Positions 49,972-57,415 of a DNA stretch of 57,415 nucleotides are shown one piece after another. Both the position numbers and the translations under genes were made by a program. Origin of the DNA: a bacterium (GTDB lineage: Bacteria; Desulfobacterota; JAPLJL01); NCBI GenBank assembly GCA_028713675.1, contig JAQTNV010000020.1, positions 1 to 57,415 of the forward strand, written 5' to 3'. Position 1 is the first letter of the stretch. Each line of letters starts with the position of its first letter. The notes below the pieces were generated by a model, which did not search any database, was not told the origin of the DNA, and saw nothing but the letters and a program-made list of their open reading frames with translations.

Positions 49972-50556
49972 CTAAAGCGAGTGAAATTTCAGCTGGGCTT
50001 TGTCGATCCCGGATTCCAGGATGGTCAGGACCGCGTCCCGGGCTGTTTCCACCATCAGGGAAACCTCACGCTTTTCCGCCCGGGTAAACTCGGAAAGAAC
50101 GTAATCTGCCTCTTCCCTTTCCGCCGCCGGTCTCCCGATGCCCATCCTCACCCGGATAAAATCCTGGGTTCCGAGCGCGGTGATCACCGACTCCACCCCG
50201 CGGTGCCCTCCGGCCCCGCCCCGGTTCTTGATCCGGATTTTCCCCAGGGGCAGGTCCAGGTCATCATGGATTACGATCAGGTTCGAGGCCGGTAATTTCA
50301 GGAATTGGAGCCAGCGGGCCACCGCTTCGCCGGACCGGTTCATAAAGGTCTGGGGCTCGATCAGAACGTTTTTTTTCCCCGCGAGCTCGGCCGCGAGCCA
50401 GAAGCTGGAAAACTTCTTCCGCCCGAATTTCTCCGGAGCCAGGGAATCGGCCACCAGAAATCCGAGATTGTGCCGGGTTTTCTGATAAGTTTTCCCGGGA
50501 TTGCCCAATCCGGCCAGTAAATAATCCCAGGAACTTTTTTTCGCCGCGAGATTCAT
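49972..50556 (-). CDS. pth: Peptidyl-tRNA hydrolase
   Basis: Releases peptides from prematurely dissociated peptidyl-tRNA. 194 residues, normal length. Active-site motifs: GLGNPGKTYQKTRHNLGF (catalytic His), PQTFMNRSGEAV, VIHDDLDLPLGKIR (Asp) and GGAGGHRGVESV. Cytosolic monomer in the family. The gene lies between rplY and ychF on the same strand, matching the order common in deltaproteobacteria. Confidence 0.98.
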   Translation of the reverse strand: MNLAAKKSSWDYLLAGLGNPGKTYQKTRHNLGFLVADSLAPEKFGRKKFSSFWLAAELAGKKNVLIEPQTFMNRSGEAVARWLQFLKLPASNLIVIHDDLDLPLGKIRIKNRGGAGGHRGVESVITALGTQDFIRVRMGIGRPAAEREEADYVLSEFTRAEKREVSLMVETARDAVLTILESGIDKAQLKFHSL

Positions 50557-50828
50557 AACTGCTTGAAAAGGTGGCGGTTAAACCGAAAGAAAATTCTCAA
50601 ACCTGTTTAATGAATGCCGACCCACCCTGCTGAATCACAGGATTAGTGTGCTTAAAAGTATTACCCCCTCCCCGGGCGGAAAATAATGAAGGGGAGGGGG
50701 TAAAATATTTCTTCAGTTTCACCCCCATTACCATCCTCCCCACTCCAGGGACAGGATGGTTTTGAGAAATAATGGAGGCGACGTAACAAACGGATACGAT
50801 TAATTCAAAATCTCCGCGATTAAACCGG
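50557..50828. other. Gap between rplY and pth with a strong hairpin
   Basis: About 270 bases with no gene. A perfect 13-bp inverted repeat (50661-50673 with 50691-50703, 17-base loop) is the main feature. Confidence 0.6.
50661..50703. repeat. 13-bp perfect inverted repeat
   Basis: TTACCCCCTCCCC and GGGGAGGGGGTAA around a 17-base loop, downstream of rplY on the minus strand. The short T-containing tail (AATACTTTT) is weak, so it may be an inefficient terminator or a dispersed C/G-rich repeat. Confidence 0.55.
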
Positions 50829-51614
50829 TTATTTTTTGTCCCCTCCCTTACCCTTCTTTTCTTTTTCCTTGGGAGCATCTCCCTTTTCCTTGGAAGCCTT
50901 CTCCTTGGGGGCCTTCTCCTTGGAGCCTTTCTCCTTGCCGGCTTCCGCTTTTTCTCCCTCTTCCCCTTCTTCGCCTTCAGGCTTCTTCTCCCCAATCCGC
51001 TCGGGTTCCTCGGCAGCCGCCTCAGCCGCGGGCACCGCCGGAGCCAGCTCCTCTTCCTTCCGCGGAGCCACTACCGTGGCCACGGTCTGGTCCGCGTCAA
51101 TCATAATCTCCACCCCGGGAAGCAGGGGGATATTCTTGGCGTGCGCCGCCTCCCCGATTTTCAGGGCGCTGACGTCGATCTCGAGCTGTTCCGGGATCTC
51201 GGTGGGCAGGCAGGAAACCTCGATTTCCCGGATGATCTGTTCCAGGACCCCGCCCTCTTTCACCCCGGCGGCTTCGCCCCGGATCACGATCGGAACCGGC
51301 ACCCTGACCTTTTTATCCATGGGGACTTCATAAAGATCGGCATGGAGATATTCCCGGGAAATCGGGTCGACCTGAATCTCCCGGACCAGGACGATCCGGG
51401 CCGCTTCCCCTTCGACGGTCAGATCGATCAGGGTGTTCTCGCCCGCCTTGGTGCTGATCGCCCGGGTCAGGTCCGTGGGATTGACTTCGAGATTCCGGGA
51501 TTCCTTCCCCGGCCCATAGAGCACCGCCGGGATCATTCCCTGATGTCGCACCCGGCGCGCGAATTGTTTTCCTTTTCCCTGTCTGAGCTTTGCGGCAAGA
51601 CTGCTGCGAATCAT
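50829..51614 (-). CDS. rplY: Ribosomal protein L25 (Ctc form) with long charged tail
   Basis: Binds 5S rRNA in the large ribosomal subunit. Residues about 5-95 are the L25 domain (LRQGKGKQFARRVRHQGMIPAVLYG), about 100-185 the TL5/Ctc C-terminal domain (RVPVPIVIRGEAAGVKEGGVLEQ). Residues about 195-261 are an extreme Lys/Glu tail made of repeated KEK and KEKA units, longer than I expect for the family. In frame and near the end of the gene, so it is probably disordered. Precedes pth and follows prs, the usual context. Confidence 0.95.
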   Translation of the reverse strand: MIRSSLAAKLRQGKGKQFARRVRHQGMIPAVLYGPGKESRNLEVNPTDLTRAISTKAGENTLIDLTVEGEAARIVLVREIQVDPISREYLHADLYEVPMDKKVRVPVPIVIRGEAAGVKEGGVLEQIIREIEVSCLPTEIPEQLEIDVSALKIGEAAHAKNIPLLPGVEIMIDADQTVATVVAPRKEEELAPAVPAAEAAAEEPERIGEKKPEGEEGEEGEKAEAGKEKGSKEKAPKEKASKEKGDAPKEKEKKGKGGDKK

Positions 51615-51646
51615 TTTACTCCTCCTTTTGAGCTCCTCGCCTCAAT

Positions 51647-52585
51647 TTACACGAAAAGCGAACTGACCGACATGCCCTGGTAAACCCGGCGGATCGCTTC
51701 ACCTAAAAGGCCGGCGATGGAAATCGTTCTTAACTTCGGACATTGTTTGGGCTTATCCTTCAAATCGATTGTATCCGTGACTACCAGTTCCCGGATGACC
51801 GAGGCGTTGACCCGGTTCAGTGCCGGCCCGGAAAGCACCGGGTGGGAGCAGGCCGCGTAGACTTCCTTGGCCCCGTTGCGCATGATGGCTTCGGCCGATT
51901 CCGTCAGGGTGCCGGCGGTATCCACCATGTCGTCCACGATGATCGCGGTCAGGCCCGTCACTTCGCCGATGATATTGACCGCTTTGGCCACGTTGGGGGC
52001 GTCGCGGCGCTTGTCGATGATGCAGAGCCCGCAGTTCAGGCGCTTGGCGAAGGCCCGGGCCCTTTCTACCCCGCCGGCGTCGGGAGCCACGATCACGAGG
52101 TCCTGTTTGAAGTTCTGGCGGAGATAATCCAGGATCACTTTGGTGGCAAAAAGGTTGTCCACCGGCATGTTGAAAAACCCCTGGATCTGCCCGGCGTGCA
52201 GGTCGACGGTGATCACCCGGTCGGCCCCCGCCGCGGAAAGCAGGTCGGCCACCAGCTTGGCCGTGATCGGGGTCCGGGGCTGGACCTTCCGGTCCTGCCG
52301 GGCATAACCGAAATAAGGCATCACCGCGGTAATGGACTTGGCGGAGGCCCTTTTCAGGGCGTCGATCATGATCAGGAGCTCCATCAGGCGGTCGTTGGCG
52401 GGATTGGAGGTGGACTGGATCACAAAAACCTCGGCCCCGCGGGTGTTTTCCCCGATCTCCACAAAGATTTCACCGTCGCTGAAAGTCCGGATCTCCGCCT
52501 GGCTCAGTTTGATTTCCAGGTATTCCGCGATCTTCTGCGCCAGGGGGACATTGGAAGTCCCGGCAAAAACCTTCATCTCCTGCAA
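51647..52585 (-). CDS. prs: Ribose-phosphate pyrophosphokinase
   Basis: Makes PRPP from ribose-5-phosphate and ATP for nucleotide, histidine and tryptophan synthesis. 312 residues, normal length. Motifs: VFAGTSNVPLAQKIAEYL, FSDGEIFVEI, FGYARQDRK (ATP binding), VDLHAGQIQGFF, the flexible VVAPDAGGVERARAFA and the PRPP loop IVDDMVDTAGTL. The start may be the first ATG or MKVFAG three codons later. A promoter candidate lies at 52675-52703. Confidence 0.98.
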   Translation of the reverse strand: MQEMKVFAGTSNVPLAQKIAEYLEIKLSQAEIRTFSDGEIFVEIGENTRGAEVFVIQSTSNPANDRLMELLIMIDALKRASAKSITAVMPYFGYARQDRKVQPRTPITAKLVADLLSAAGADRVITVDLHAGQIQGFFNMPVDNLFATKVILDYLRQNFKQDLVIVAPDAGGVERARAFAKRLNCGLCIIDKRRDAPNVAKAVNIIGEVTGLTAIIVDDMVDTAGTLTESAEAIMRNGAKEVYAACSHPVLSGPALNRVNASVIRELVVTDTIDLKDKPKQCPKLRTISIAGLLGEAIRRVYQGMSVSSLFV

Positions 52586-52674
52586 GGCTTTATTCCTCCT
52601 TGATTGGCAACCCTGAATCCGATCCCTGAACGGGACGGGAAAATCATCCCCGCTCCGCTTGGCAACAACTAGTC

Positions 52675-52703
52675 TATATAATCCAACGGGCCCAAGCTTT
52701 CAA
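52675..52703 (-). promoter_or_regulatory. Candidate prs promoter
   Basis: On the minus strand: TTGAAA (52698-52703), exactly 17 bases, TATATA (52675-52680). It leaves a leader of about 85 bases before prs. Confidence 0.5.
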
Positions 52704-52734
52704 GCCCCGATCCGGTCCGTCCGGTCGTTTCTAT

Positions 52735-53772
52735 CTATTTACCCTGTCCGGATCGTGAAACCCGTTCGTAAACAAATTTGGATATATCCCGGATCACATG
52801 ATTAAGGTTCGAGATTTCCCGGCCGCTGGTCATGACACAAAGAAGGTAGGGGCCATGGGGATAATATATGATTCCGCAATCGTGAAGCTGCCTTTCCTCG
52901 CTCAGATACCCGCCCTCCCCGAACTTCTGGGCCACGGTGATCCCGGCCGGGACCCCTGCCCTCAATCCTCCCTGGAAGTCAACCACATCCAGCAGTTTGA
53001 GAACTTTCTCGGAATATTCCTTGGTCAGATATGAAGCATTGAAAAGAATCCTGAAGAAAGAGGAATAGGACTTCACCGAGATGCTCCCGCCGGGCTTTTT
53101 CATGATATCGGGATCAACACCGACGGCCGTGCATAATTTTTCCAGATAACCCTCCGGGAGATTCTTATAGAGCAGGGGAAGGCTCTGGTTATCGGAATAA
53201 ACAATCGCCGCTTCAATCAGTTCGTTGATTGTATATTCCCTCCCCAATTCCAGCGACCGGGACGGGGGATAGGCCAGGATTTTCAATTCCTCGAACCTGT
53301 CTTTCTCCGAATACTTGACCTTTTTATTCAGTAACCCGGGATCCGATTCCGCGGCTTTAAAATAGGCCATCACGAGCGGGACTTTCAAAAGGCTGGCGGG
53401 AAGAAATGTTTCGTCCTCATTGATTCCATACCAGGGCCCGTTATTCAAGTCCCGGAAATAGAGCGACACTTTCGTCACCATTCCGCTGGCTTTCTCCCGG
53501 GTTACCAGGTCGGAAAGCTCAGACCGGAAGGAACTGATCAACTTGTTGATCCTGCCTTCCGCGATCTCGCATTCCAGCAGCGGGTTTACATATTTATAAC
53601 CGCCCTGGTGCAGTTCCATTTTACCGCCGGAATTATCCTGACCCGGGTTCCATTCGCTCTTTATGACGTATCCGATCAATAGTCCCGCGAGGAAAACGGG
53701 GATCATCAGATACAGGTGAAATCTTGATCGCCTTTTATAATCAATTTGTAATTTTTCGCTTTTCTTATCCAT
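52735..53772 (-). CDS. Class A beta-lactamase-like serine hydrolase, membrane-anchored
   Basis: A 345-residue protein with one N-terminal helix (about 20-37) and a periplasmic serine-hydrolase domain. Penicillin-recognising motifs: Ser127-x-x-Lys130 (PASLLK), Ser193-Asp194-Asn195 (SDN) and KFG at 283-285 in place of KTG. It may act on peptidoglycan or beta-lactams; the altered third motif and the membrane anchor argue against a dedicated resistance enzyme. The coding sequence appears more A+T-rich than its neighbours and interrupts the usual tRNA-Gln-prs adjacency, so it may be an insertion. Confidence 0.86.
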   Translation of the reverse strand: MDKKSEKLQIDYKRRSRFHLYLMIPVFLAGLLIGYVIKSEWNPGQDNSGGKMELHQGGYKYVNPLLECEIAEGRINKLISSFRSELSDLVTREKASGMVTKVSLYFRDLNNGPWYGINEDETFLPASLLKVPLVMAYFKAAESDPGLLNKKVKYSEKDRFEELKILAYPPSRSLELGREYTINELIEAAIVYSDNQSLPLLYKNLPEGYLEKLCTAVGVDPDIMKKPGGSISVKSYSSFFRILFNASYLTKEYSEKVLKLLDVVDFQGGLRAGVPAGITVAQKFGEGGYLSEERQLHDCGIIYYPHGPYLLCVMTSGREISNLNHVIRDISKFVYERVSRSGQGK

Positions 53773-53808
53773 CTGCCCGTTATCAATACCTGTTTTTAAA
53801 GTCTGGGC

Positions 53809-53843
53809 TGCTTACTGCATAGTGCCTACTGCTTACTCCCAAC
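53809..53843. repeat. 7-base tandem array left of tRNA-Gln
   Basis: Five words in phase: TGCTTAC, TGCATAG, TGCCTAC, TGCTTAC, TCCCAAC. It lies 12 bases from the tRNA 3' end. Confidence 0.8.
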
Positions 53844-53854
53844 TTTTTATAACG

Positions 53855-53927
53855 CTGGGGCGGGAGGATTCGAACCTCCGAATGCGGGATCCAAATTCCC
53901 GTGCCTTGCCAGCTTGGCGACGCCCCA
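53855..53927 (-). tRNA. tRNA-Gln (anticodon TTG)
   Basis: 73-base tRNA. Acceptor TGGGGCG pairs with CGCCCCA (U1-A72, as usual for tRNA-Gln), discriminator G; D stem GCC/GGC; anticodon stem CGGGA/TCCCG with loop ATTTGGA giving TTG; T arm GGAGG TTCGAAT CCTCC. CCA is not encoded. Placed between ispE and prs, a recurrent arrangement, and read from the ispE side. Confidence 0.96.
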
Positions 53928-53940
53928 AAAAAAACCGGTT

Positions 53941-53968
53941 TCGAGTTGCGAGTTCCGAGTTTCGAGTT
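53941..53968. repeat. 7-base tandem array (TCGAGTT type) right of tRNA-Gln
   Basis: Four words differing only in the first base (TCGAGTT, GCGAGTT, CCGAGTT, TCGAGTT), ending 6 bases before the ispE stop. The tRNA is therefore bracketed by two heptamer arrays. Confidence 0.9.
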
Positions 53969-53974
53969 TAAAAA

Positions 53975-54901
53975 CTATTTGATCGGTTTGACCGCCGTCA
54001 CAAACCATCCCGTATCTTTTCCCAATTCGCGTGCGGCGCGGGAAGCGTCCGCCGGGTTCGCGAAGACCCCATAAAACGTGGGGCCGCTCCCGCTCATTCC
54101 CACTCCCCGGGCCCCGGACGCGAGCAGCTTCTCCTTCACCTCCCTGACCACCGGATAGGTTTTCCGCACTTCCGGTTCCAGGTCGTTCCGGAGAATATCC
54201 TCCCAGTTGATGCTCCCGCTGGACCAGACCTTTACGCCCCGGGGTCTCAACCGGTAACCCAGTTCAATATTATTGCCCGGATCATCTTCGGTCAATTCCA
54301 ATCCTGACCCGTTTTTTTCGGATTTGTCCCAGAAATCCCGGTCCCATTCGGAATAGGCCCACTGGGAGCTGACTTTCACTCCCGGGTTGACCAGGACGAA
54401 AGCGGGGGGAAGCCCGCCCCGGTAGAAAGAAAGCCTTTCGCCCACCCCGGCCACCCGGGCCGCCCCGGGGAAAAGAAAGAACGGGACATCGGCCCCGATC
54501 CGCGCCGAGACCCGGCGGAGATCCCGGACCGGGAGCCGGGAAGCAAACATCCGCTTCAAACCTACCAGAACCGCGGCCGCGTCGCTCGAGCCCCCGCCGA
54601 GACCGGCCGCGACCGGGATACCTTTCTTGATTTCGATCTTCACGCCCCGGAACGAGACGAATTCCTCCCCGAAAACCCGGGCCGCCCGGAAGGCAATATT
54701 CCCTTCGCCTCCCGGGACCTCCTGATGGTCGCAGTCCACGCTGATCCCGGCCGGCGCTTCCCGCAGGCGGATATCATCGAAGAGGGAAATCCTGATCATG
54801 AGCGAACGGATTTCGTGATAACCGTCGGGCCTTCTCCCTGAAATTCGGAGCCCCAGGTTGAGCTTGGCCGGGGCCTGGATGCGGATAATTTTTCCGGACA
54901 T
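53975..54901 (-). CDS. ispE: 4-diphosphocytidyl-2-C-methyl-D-erythritol kinase
   Basis: ATP-dependent kinase of the non-mevalonate isoprenoid pathway. 308 residues, GHMP-kinase fold: N-terminal PAKLNLGLRISGRRPDGYHE, the ATP loop PVAAGLGGGSSDAAA and C-terminal GVGMSGSGPTFYGVF. Cytosolic. ATG at 54901 just after a hairpin-rich gap. It is followed by tRNA-Gln and, after the serine hydrolase, prs. Confidence 0.97.
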   Translation of the reverse strand: MSGKIIRIQAPAKLNLGLRISGRRPDGYHEIRSLMIRISLFDDIRLREAPAGISVDCDHQEVPGGEGNIAFRAARVFGEEFVSFRGVKIEIKKGIPVAAGLGGGSSDAAAVLVGLKRMFASRLPVRDLRRVSARIGADVPFFLFPGAARVAGVGERLSFYRGGLPPAFVLVNPGVKVSSQWAYSEWDRDFWDKSEKNGSGLELTEDDPGNNIELGYRLRPRGVKVWSSGSINWEDILRNDLEPEVRKTYPVVREVKEKLLASGARGVGMSGSGPTFYGVFANPADASRAARELGKDTGWFVTAVKPIK

Positions 54902-54924
54902 GATTGCTTTGCCTCATTTCCTCG

Positions 54925-54988
54925 CCCTTGAGGGGGGAGGACGGAGGAGAGGGTGAATAATATCTGCTCGCCACCCTCCCCTCAAGGG
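54925..54988. repeat. GC-rich inverted repeat upstream of ispE
   Basis: CCCTTGAGGGGGGAGG (54925-54940) pairs with CCTCCCCTCAAGGG (54975-54988). Of the widespread CCCTCCCCTTGAGGGG dispersed-repeat type. Confidence 0.65.
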
Positions 54989-55031
54989 AGGGGAAAAATA
55001 TTTTAATGATCGATATTATTCCAGGACTGCG

Positions 55032-55733
55032 CTAGTGCAGGGAAAGCCGGGCGGGCGGGGGCAGGGACTCATGAATGATCACCTTTTTGCCCTTGATGGT
55101 AATGTATCCGCGGCGGACCAGCTCCCCCAGTACCCGGGTTACCGTTTCCCGGGTGGTGCCGATCCGGCTGGCAATCTCCTGATGGGTGGGACGATTGGAA
55201 ACCACCATCCCCTCCGCTTCCTGGATCCCTTCCTCCTTGGCCAGTTCGAGGAGAAAACGCGCTACCCGTCCGGCGACGTCCAGAAGGGCGAGGCTGCCGA
55301 TCATCTCGTCGGCCTTCCGGAGTCTCCGGCTCATCTCGGAGAGAAACTCCAGGGCCATCCGCGGATAGCGGCGGATCAGGCTGAGGAAGTCCTGCCGGGT
55401 GATGATCAGAAGAATGGTATCATCCAGCGCCACCACCGAGGCGGAACGGGGTTCCCCGTCAATCATGGCCATCTCCCCGAAAAAATCTCCCGCCCCCAGC
55501 GTGGAAAGGGTGATTTCCTTCCCGTCCTCCCCGTAGAGAATGACCTTGACCCCGCCGGCGACAATGAAATACAGCGAGGTCCCGGCCTCCTCCTGGGTGA
55601 GGATGACCCCCTCCCGCTCAAACCGGCGCACCTGCACCACCTTGAGCAGGTGTTTCTTCAGGTCCGGCTCCATCCGCCGGAAAAAATCGACCCGGTCCAG
55701 AAGGGTTTCGGCTTCATTTTTCCCAGGTTTCAT
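55032..55733 (-). CDS. Crp/Fnr-family transcriptional regulator
   Basis: A 233-residue regulator: cyclic-nucleotide-binding fold (about 15-135, DGKEITLSTLGAGDFFGEMAMIDGEPRSASVVAL) and a Crp-type winged helix (about 150-225, THQEIASRIGTTRETVTRVLGELVRRGYI). No Fnr-type N-terminal cysteine cluster, so it should not sense oxygen by Fe-S. The GEMAMIDGEPRSA stretch keeps the Glu and Arg that contact cyclic nucleotides in Crp, so a cyclic nucleotide effector is possible. Targets unknown; single gene. Confidence 0.93.
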   Translation of the reverse strand: MKPGKNEAETLLDRVDFFRRMEPDLKKHLLKVVQVRRFEREGVILTQEEAGTSLYFIVAGGVKVILYGEDGKEITLSTLGAGDFFGEMAMIDGEPRSASVVALDDTILLIITRQDFLSLIRRYPRMALEFLSEMSRRLRKADEMIGSLALLDVAGRVARFLLELAKEEGIQEAEGMVVSNRPTHQEIASRIGTTRETVTRVLGELVRRGYITIKGKKVIIHESLPPPARLSLH

Positions 55734-55912
55734 CCCGTTTCCTCCCTCATTTCACTCTCTTTGGTATTTTATCGGATTCCGGTTTTCCTTCAAACATAGT
55801 CGGGACAAGCCGCGGGAATCAGGGAAAAAATCAACCGTAACCTTACACCGAAAATATATAAACCAGGCTTGAACTTTCGAACGATGGTATCGAGAAGGAA
55901 AGTGACTCTCCC

Positions 55913-57415
55913 CTATTTTCGCTTCCGGGTAAAGGTCAGTTCCCCCTTCCGGCGATCCAGACCGATGGTGATCACGTCCCCTTCGGTGAAATCCCCTTCG
56001 AGAATCTTTTCGGCCAGGGCATCGTAAACGCTTTTCTCGATCACCCGTTTGAGGGGGCGGGCCCCGTAAATCGGGTCAAAGCCCCGCTCGGACAGGTATT
56101 CCTTGACCTCCGGGGCCAGTTCGATCTCGAGGCCCTTGTCCTTCAGGCGGCGCTGGAGCAGCTGGGCCTGGATATCCACAATCGCCTTCAGGTCCTCCCG
56201 CGCCAGGTTCCGGAAAATGATGATTTCGTCGATCCGGTTCAGAAACTCCGGCCGGAAATGTTCCCGGAGGGCCTCCAGGACCCGCTGGCGCATCTTTTCA
56301 TAATCACTTCCGAGCTCGGTAATGTATTGTGACCCGATGTTGGAGGTCATGATCACCACGGTGTTGCGGAAATCGACTGTCCGGCCCTTCCCGTCCGTGA
56401 GCCGGCCGTCGTCGAGGATCTGGAGGAGGACGTTGAAAACCTCCTGGTGGGCCTTTTCGATCTCGTCCATCAGGATCACCGAGTAGGGCTTCCGGCGCAC
56501 CGCCTCGGTCAGGTAGCCCCCTTCCTCGTAGCCGACATAGCCCGGGGGAGCCCCGATCAGGCGGGCGACCGAGTGTTTTTCCATGAATTCGGACATGTCC
56601 ACCCGGATCATGGCCTCTTCGGTGTCAAAGAGAAACTCGGCCAGGGCCTTGGCGGTCTCGGTTTTTCCCACCCCGGTCGGCCCCATGAAAATGAACGAGC
56701 CGATCGGCCGGTGGGGGTCTTTAAGTCCGGCCCGGGCCCGGCGCACGGCCTGGGAAACCAGGTTCAGGGCCTGGTCCTGCCCCACCACCCGCCGGCGGAG
56801 CCGGTCCTCCATATGCAGGAGTTTCTCCCGCTCCCCCTCGACCAGCCGGGAAACCGGGATCCCGGTCCATTTGGCCACGATCTCGGCGATATCGTCTTCG
56901 TCAACTTCTTCCTTCAGCATTTTCTGGCCGGCCTGGAACTCGCCGAGCTTTTTCTGGGCTTCCTCCATCTCGCGCTTGAGGGCCAGTTGTTTCCCGTAGC
57001 GGAGTTCCGCCACCCGGCCCAATTCGCCCTCCCGCTCGGCCTTCTGCTCCTCGGTCCGGACGGACTCGATCTCCTCCTTGATTTTCCGGATCCGGCCGAT
57101 CAGCTCCTTTTCCTGCTTCCAGTGTTCCCGGAGCTTGTCCCTCTCGGCGGAAAGCCGGGCGATCTCCTGTTCCACTTTCTCCCGGTTGCGGACGGTATCC
57201 TCCCCGGTCTCCTTCCGGAGCGCCTCCCGCTCGATCTCCAGCTGGACGATCTTTCTCTGCACCTCGTCGATCTCCACCGGCACGCTGTCGATCTCGATCC
57301 GGAGCCGCGAGGCGGCTTCATCGATCAGGTCGATGGCCTTGTCCGGCAGAAACCGGTCGGAAATGTAGCGCTGGGAGAGGGTGGCCGCCGCGATCAGGGC
57401 GGAATCCTTGATCCG
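55913..57415 (-). CDS. clpB: ClpB disaggregase, C-terminal part (cut by window edge)
   Basis: About 500 residues of the ATP-dependent disaggregase; the reading frame stays open to the last base, so the N-terminal part lies outside the window and this is not a truncation. Order: end of the first AAA+ domain ([21 protein letters not shown]), the long coiled-coil middle domain ([15 protein letters not shown] onward), then the second AAA+ domain with Walker [14 protein letters not shown], Walker [12 protein letters not shown], sensor 1 TSNIGSQYI and sensor 2 [11 protein letters not shown]. Works with DnaK to dissolve protein aggregates. Confidence 0.97.
   Translation of the reverse strand, partial: RIKDSALIAAATLSQRYISDRFLPDKAIDLIDEAASRLRIEIDSVPVEIDEVQRKIVQLEIEREALRKETGEDTVRNREKVEQEIARLSAERDKLREHWKQEKELIGRIRKIKEEIESVRTEEQKAEREGELGRVAELRYGKQLALKREMEEAQKKLGEFQAGQKMLKEEVDEDDIAEIVAKWTGIPVSRLVEGEREKLLHMEDRLRRRVVGQDQALNLVSQAVRRARAGLKDPHRPIGSFIFMGPTGVGKTETAKALAEFLFDTEEAMIRVDMSEFMEKHSVARLIGAPPGYVGYEEGGYLTEAVRRKPYSVILMDEIEKAHQEVFNVLLQILDDGRLTDGKGRTVDFRNTVVIMTSNIGSQYITELGSDYEKMRQRVLEALREHFRPEFLNRIDEIIIFRNLAREDLKAIVDIQAQLLQRRLKDKGLEIELAPEVKEYLSERGFDPIYGARPLKRVIEKSVYDALAEKILEGDFTEGDVITIGLDRRKGELTFTRKRK

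Noticed and set aside
53856-53926. tRNA-Gln with the 5' end at 53926
   Set aside because: Pairing and the U1-A72 pair typical of tRNA-Gln require the 5' end at 53927 and the discriminator at 53855.
57283-57415. clpB as a truncated pseudogene starting at an internal GTG
   Set aside because: The frame stays open to the window edge with conserved ClpB residues, so the gene simply continues outside.

Overview
The window looks like a chromosome segment from a Gram-negative, probably anaerobic bacterium. I favour the Desulfobacterota/deltaproteobacterial group, as inference only. Reasons: many lipoproteins, an outer-membrane barrel and a Wza/Wzc/Wzy-type export system show a double membrane; there is a selenium locus (LysR regulator, selenocysteine tRNA candidate, double-cubane reductase, YedF); and the right end carries ispE, tRNA-Gln, prs, rplY, pth and ychF in the order I associate with deltaproteobacteria. 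The DNA is G+C-rich by eye. Several gaps and a few genes (the antiporter-like gene at 80-1813, the serine hydrolase at 52735-53772) look more A+T-rich. TTG starts occur (80-1813, 19037-21289, 36782-38296).

Left part (1-8.8 kb): an ArsB/NhaD-type permease, a SpoIID protein fused to a DUF2065 membrane segment, and two glycosyltransferases, all on the minus strand. A divergent plus-strand group follows: an fn3 lipoprotein with an LptM-like N-terminus, lysA and dapF (lysine and meso-diaminopimelate synthesis). Centre-left (8.8-22.2 kb): one long plus-strand run for exopolysaccharide or surface-polymer export. It encodes a secreted FecR-domain protein, an outer-membrane beta-barrel, two CsgG/GNA1162-like lipoproteins (one with a LytR C-terminal domain), a Wza-like exporter, a Wzc-like tyrosine kinase and a Wzy/ligase with a TPR tail, then a PHP phosphoesterase, a TPR-containing lytic transglycosylase and a LysR regulator.

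22.2-24.7 kb: selenium locus. 24.8-33.3 kb: accessory region with two small proteins, SppA-like peptidase, NUDIX hydrolase, PAP2 phosphatase, an orphan TRAP binding protein and a diguanylate cyclase, separated by repeat-filled gaps. 33.4-42.9 kb: minus-strand glycogen/alpha-glucan operon (glgB, GH57/DUF3536, malQ, glgP) ending in an SGNH-hydrolase-like lipoprotein. 43.1-48.3 kb: SDR with an extra C-terminal domain, a BaiN-like flavoprotein, VapBC and a conserved 179-residue protein. 48.7-57.4 kb: housekeeping genes ychF, pth, rplY, prs, tRNA-Gln, ispE, a Crp/Fnr regulator and the C-terminal part of clpB, cut by the window edge.

The strongest unexplained signal lies between the genes. Many of the longer gaps carry short arrays of degenerate tandem words with a strict period of 7 (sometimes 8, 9 or 14) bases. 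Some reach into the ends of coding regions and supply stop codons, and some occur as inverted pairs. They are mixed with at least three other dispersed palindromic elements, one of which appears to have inserted into the others.
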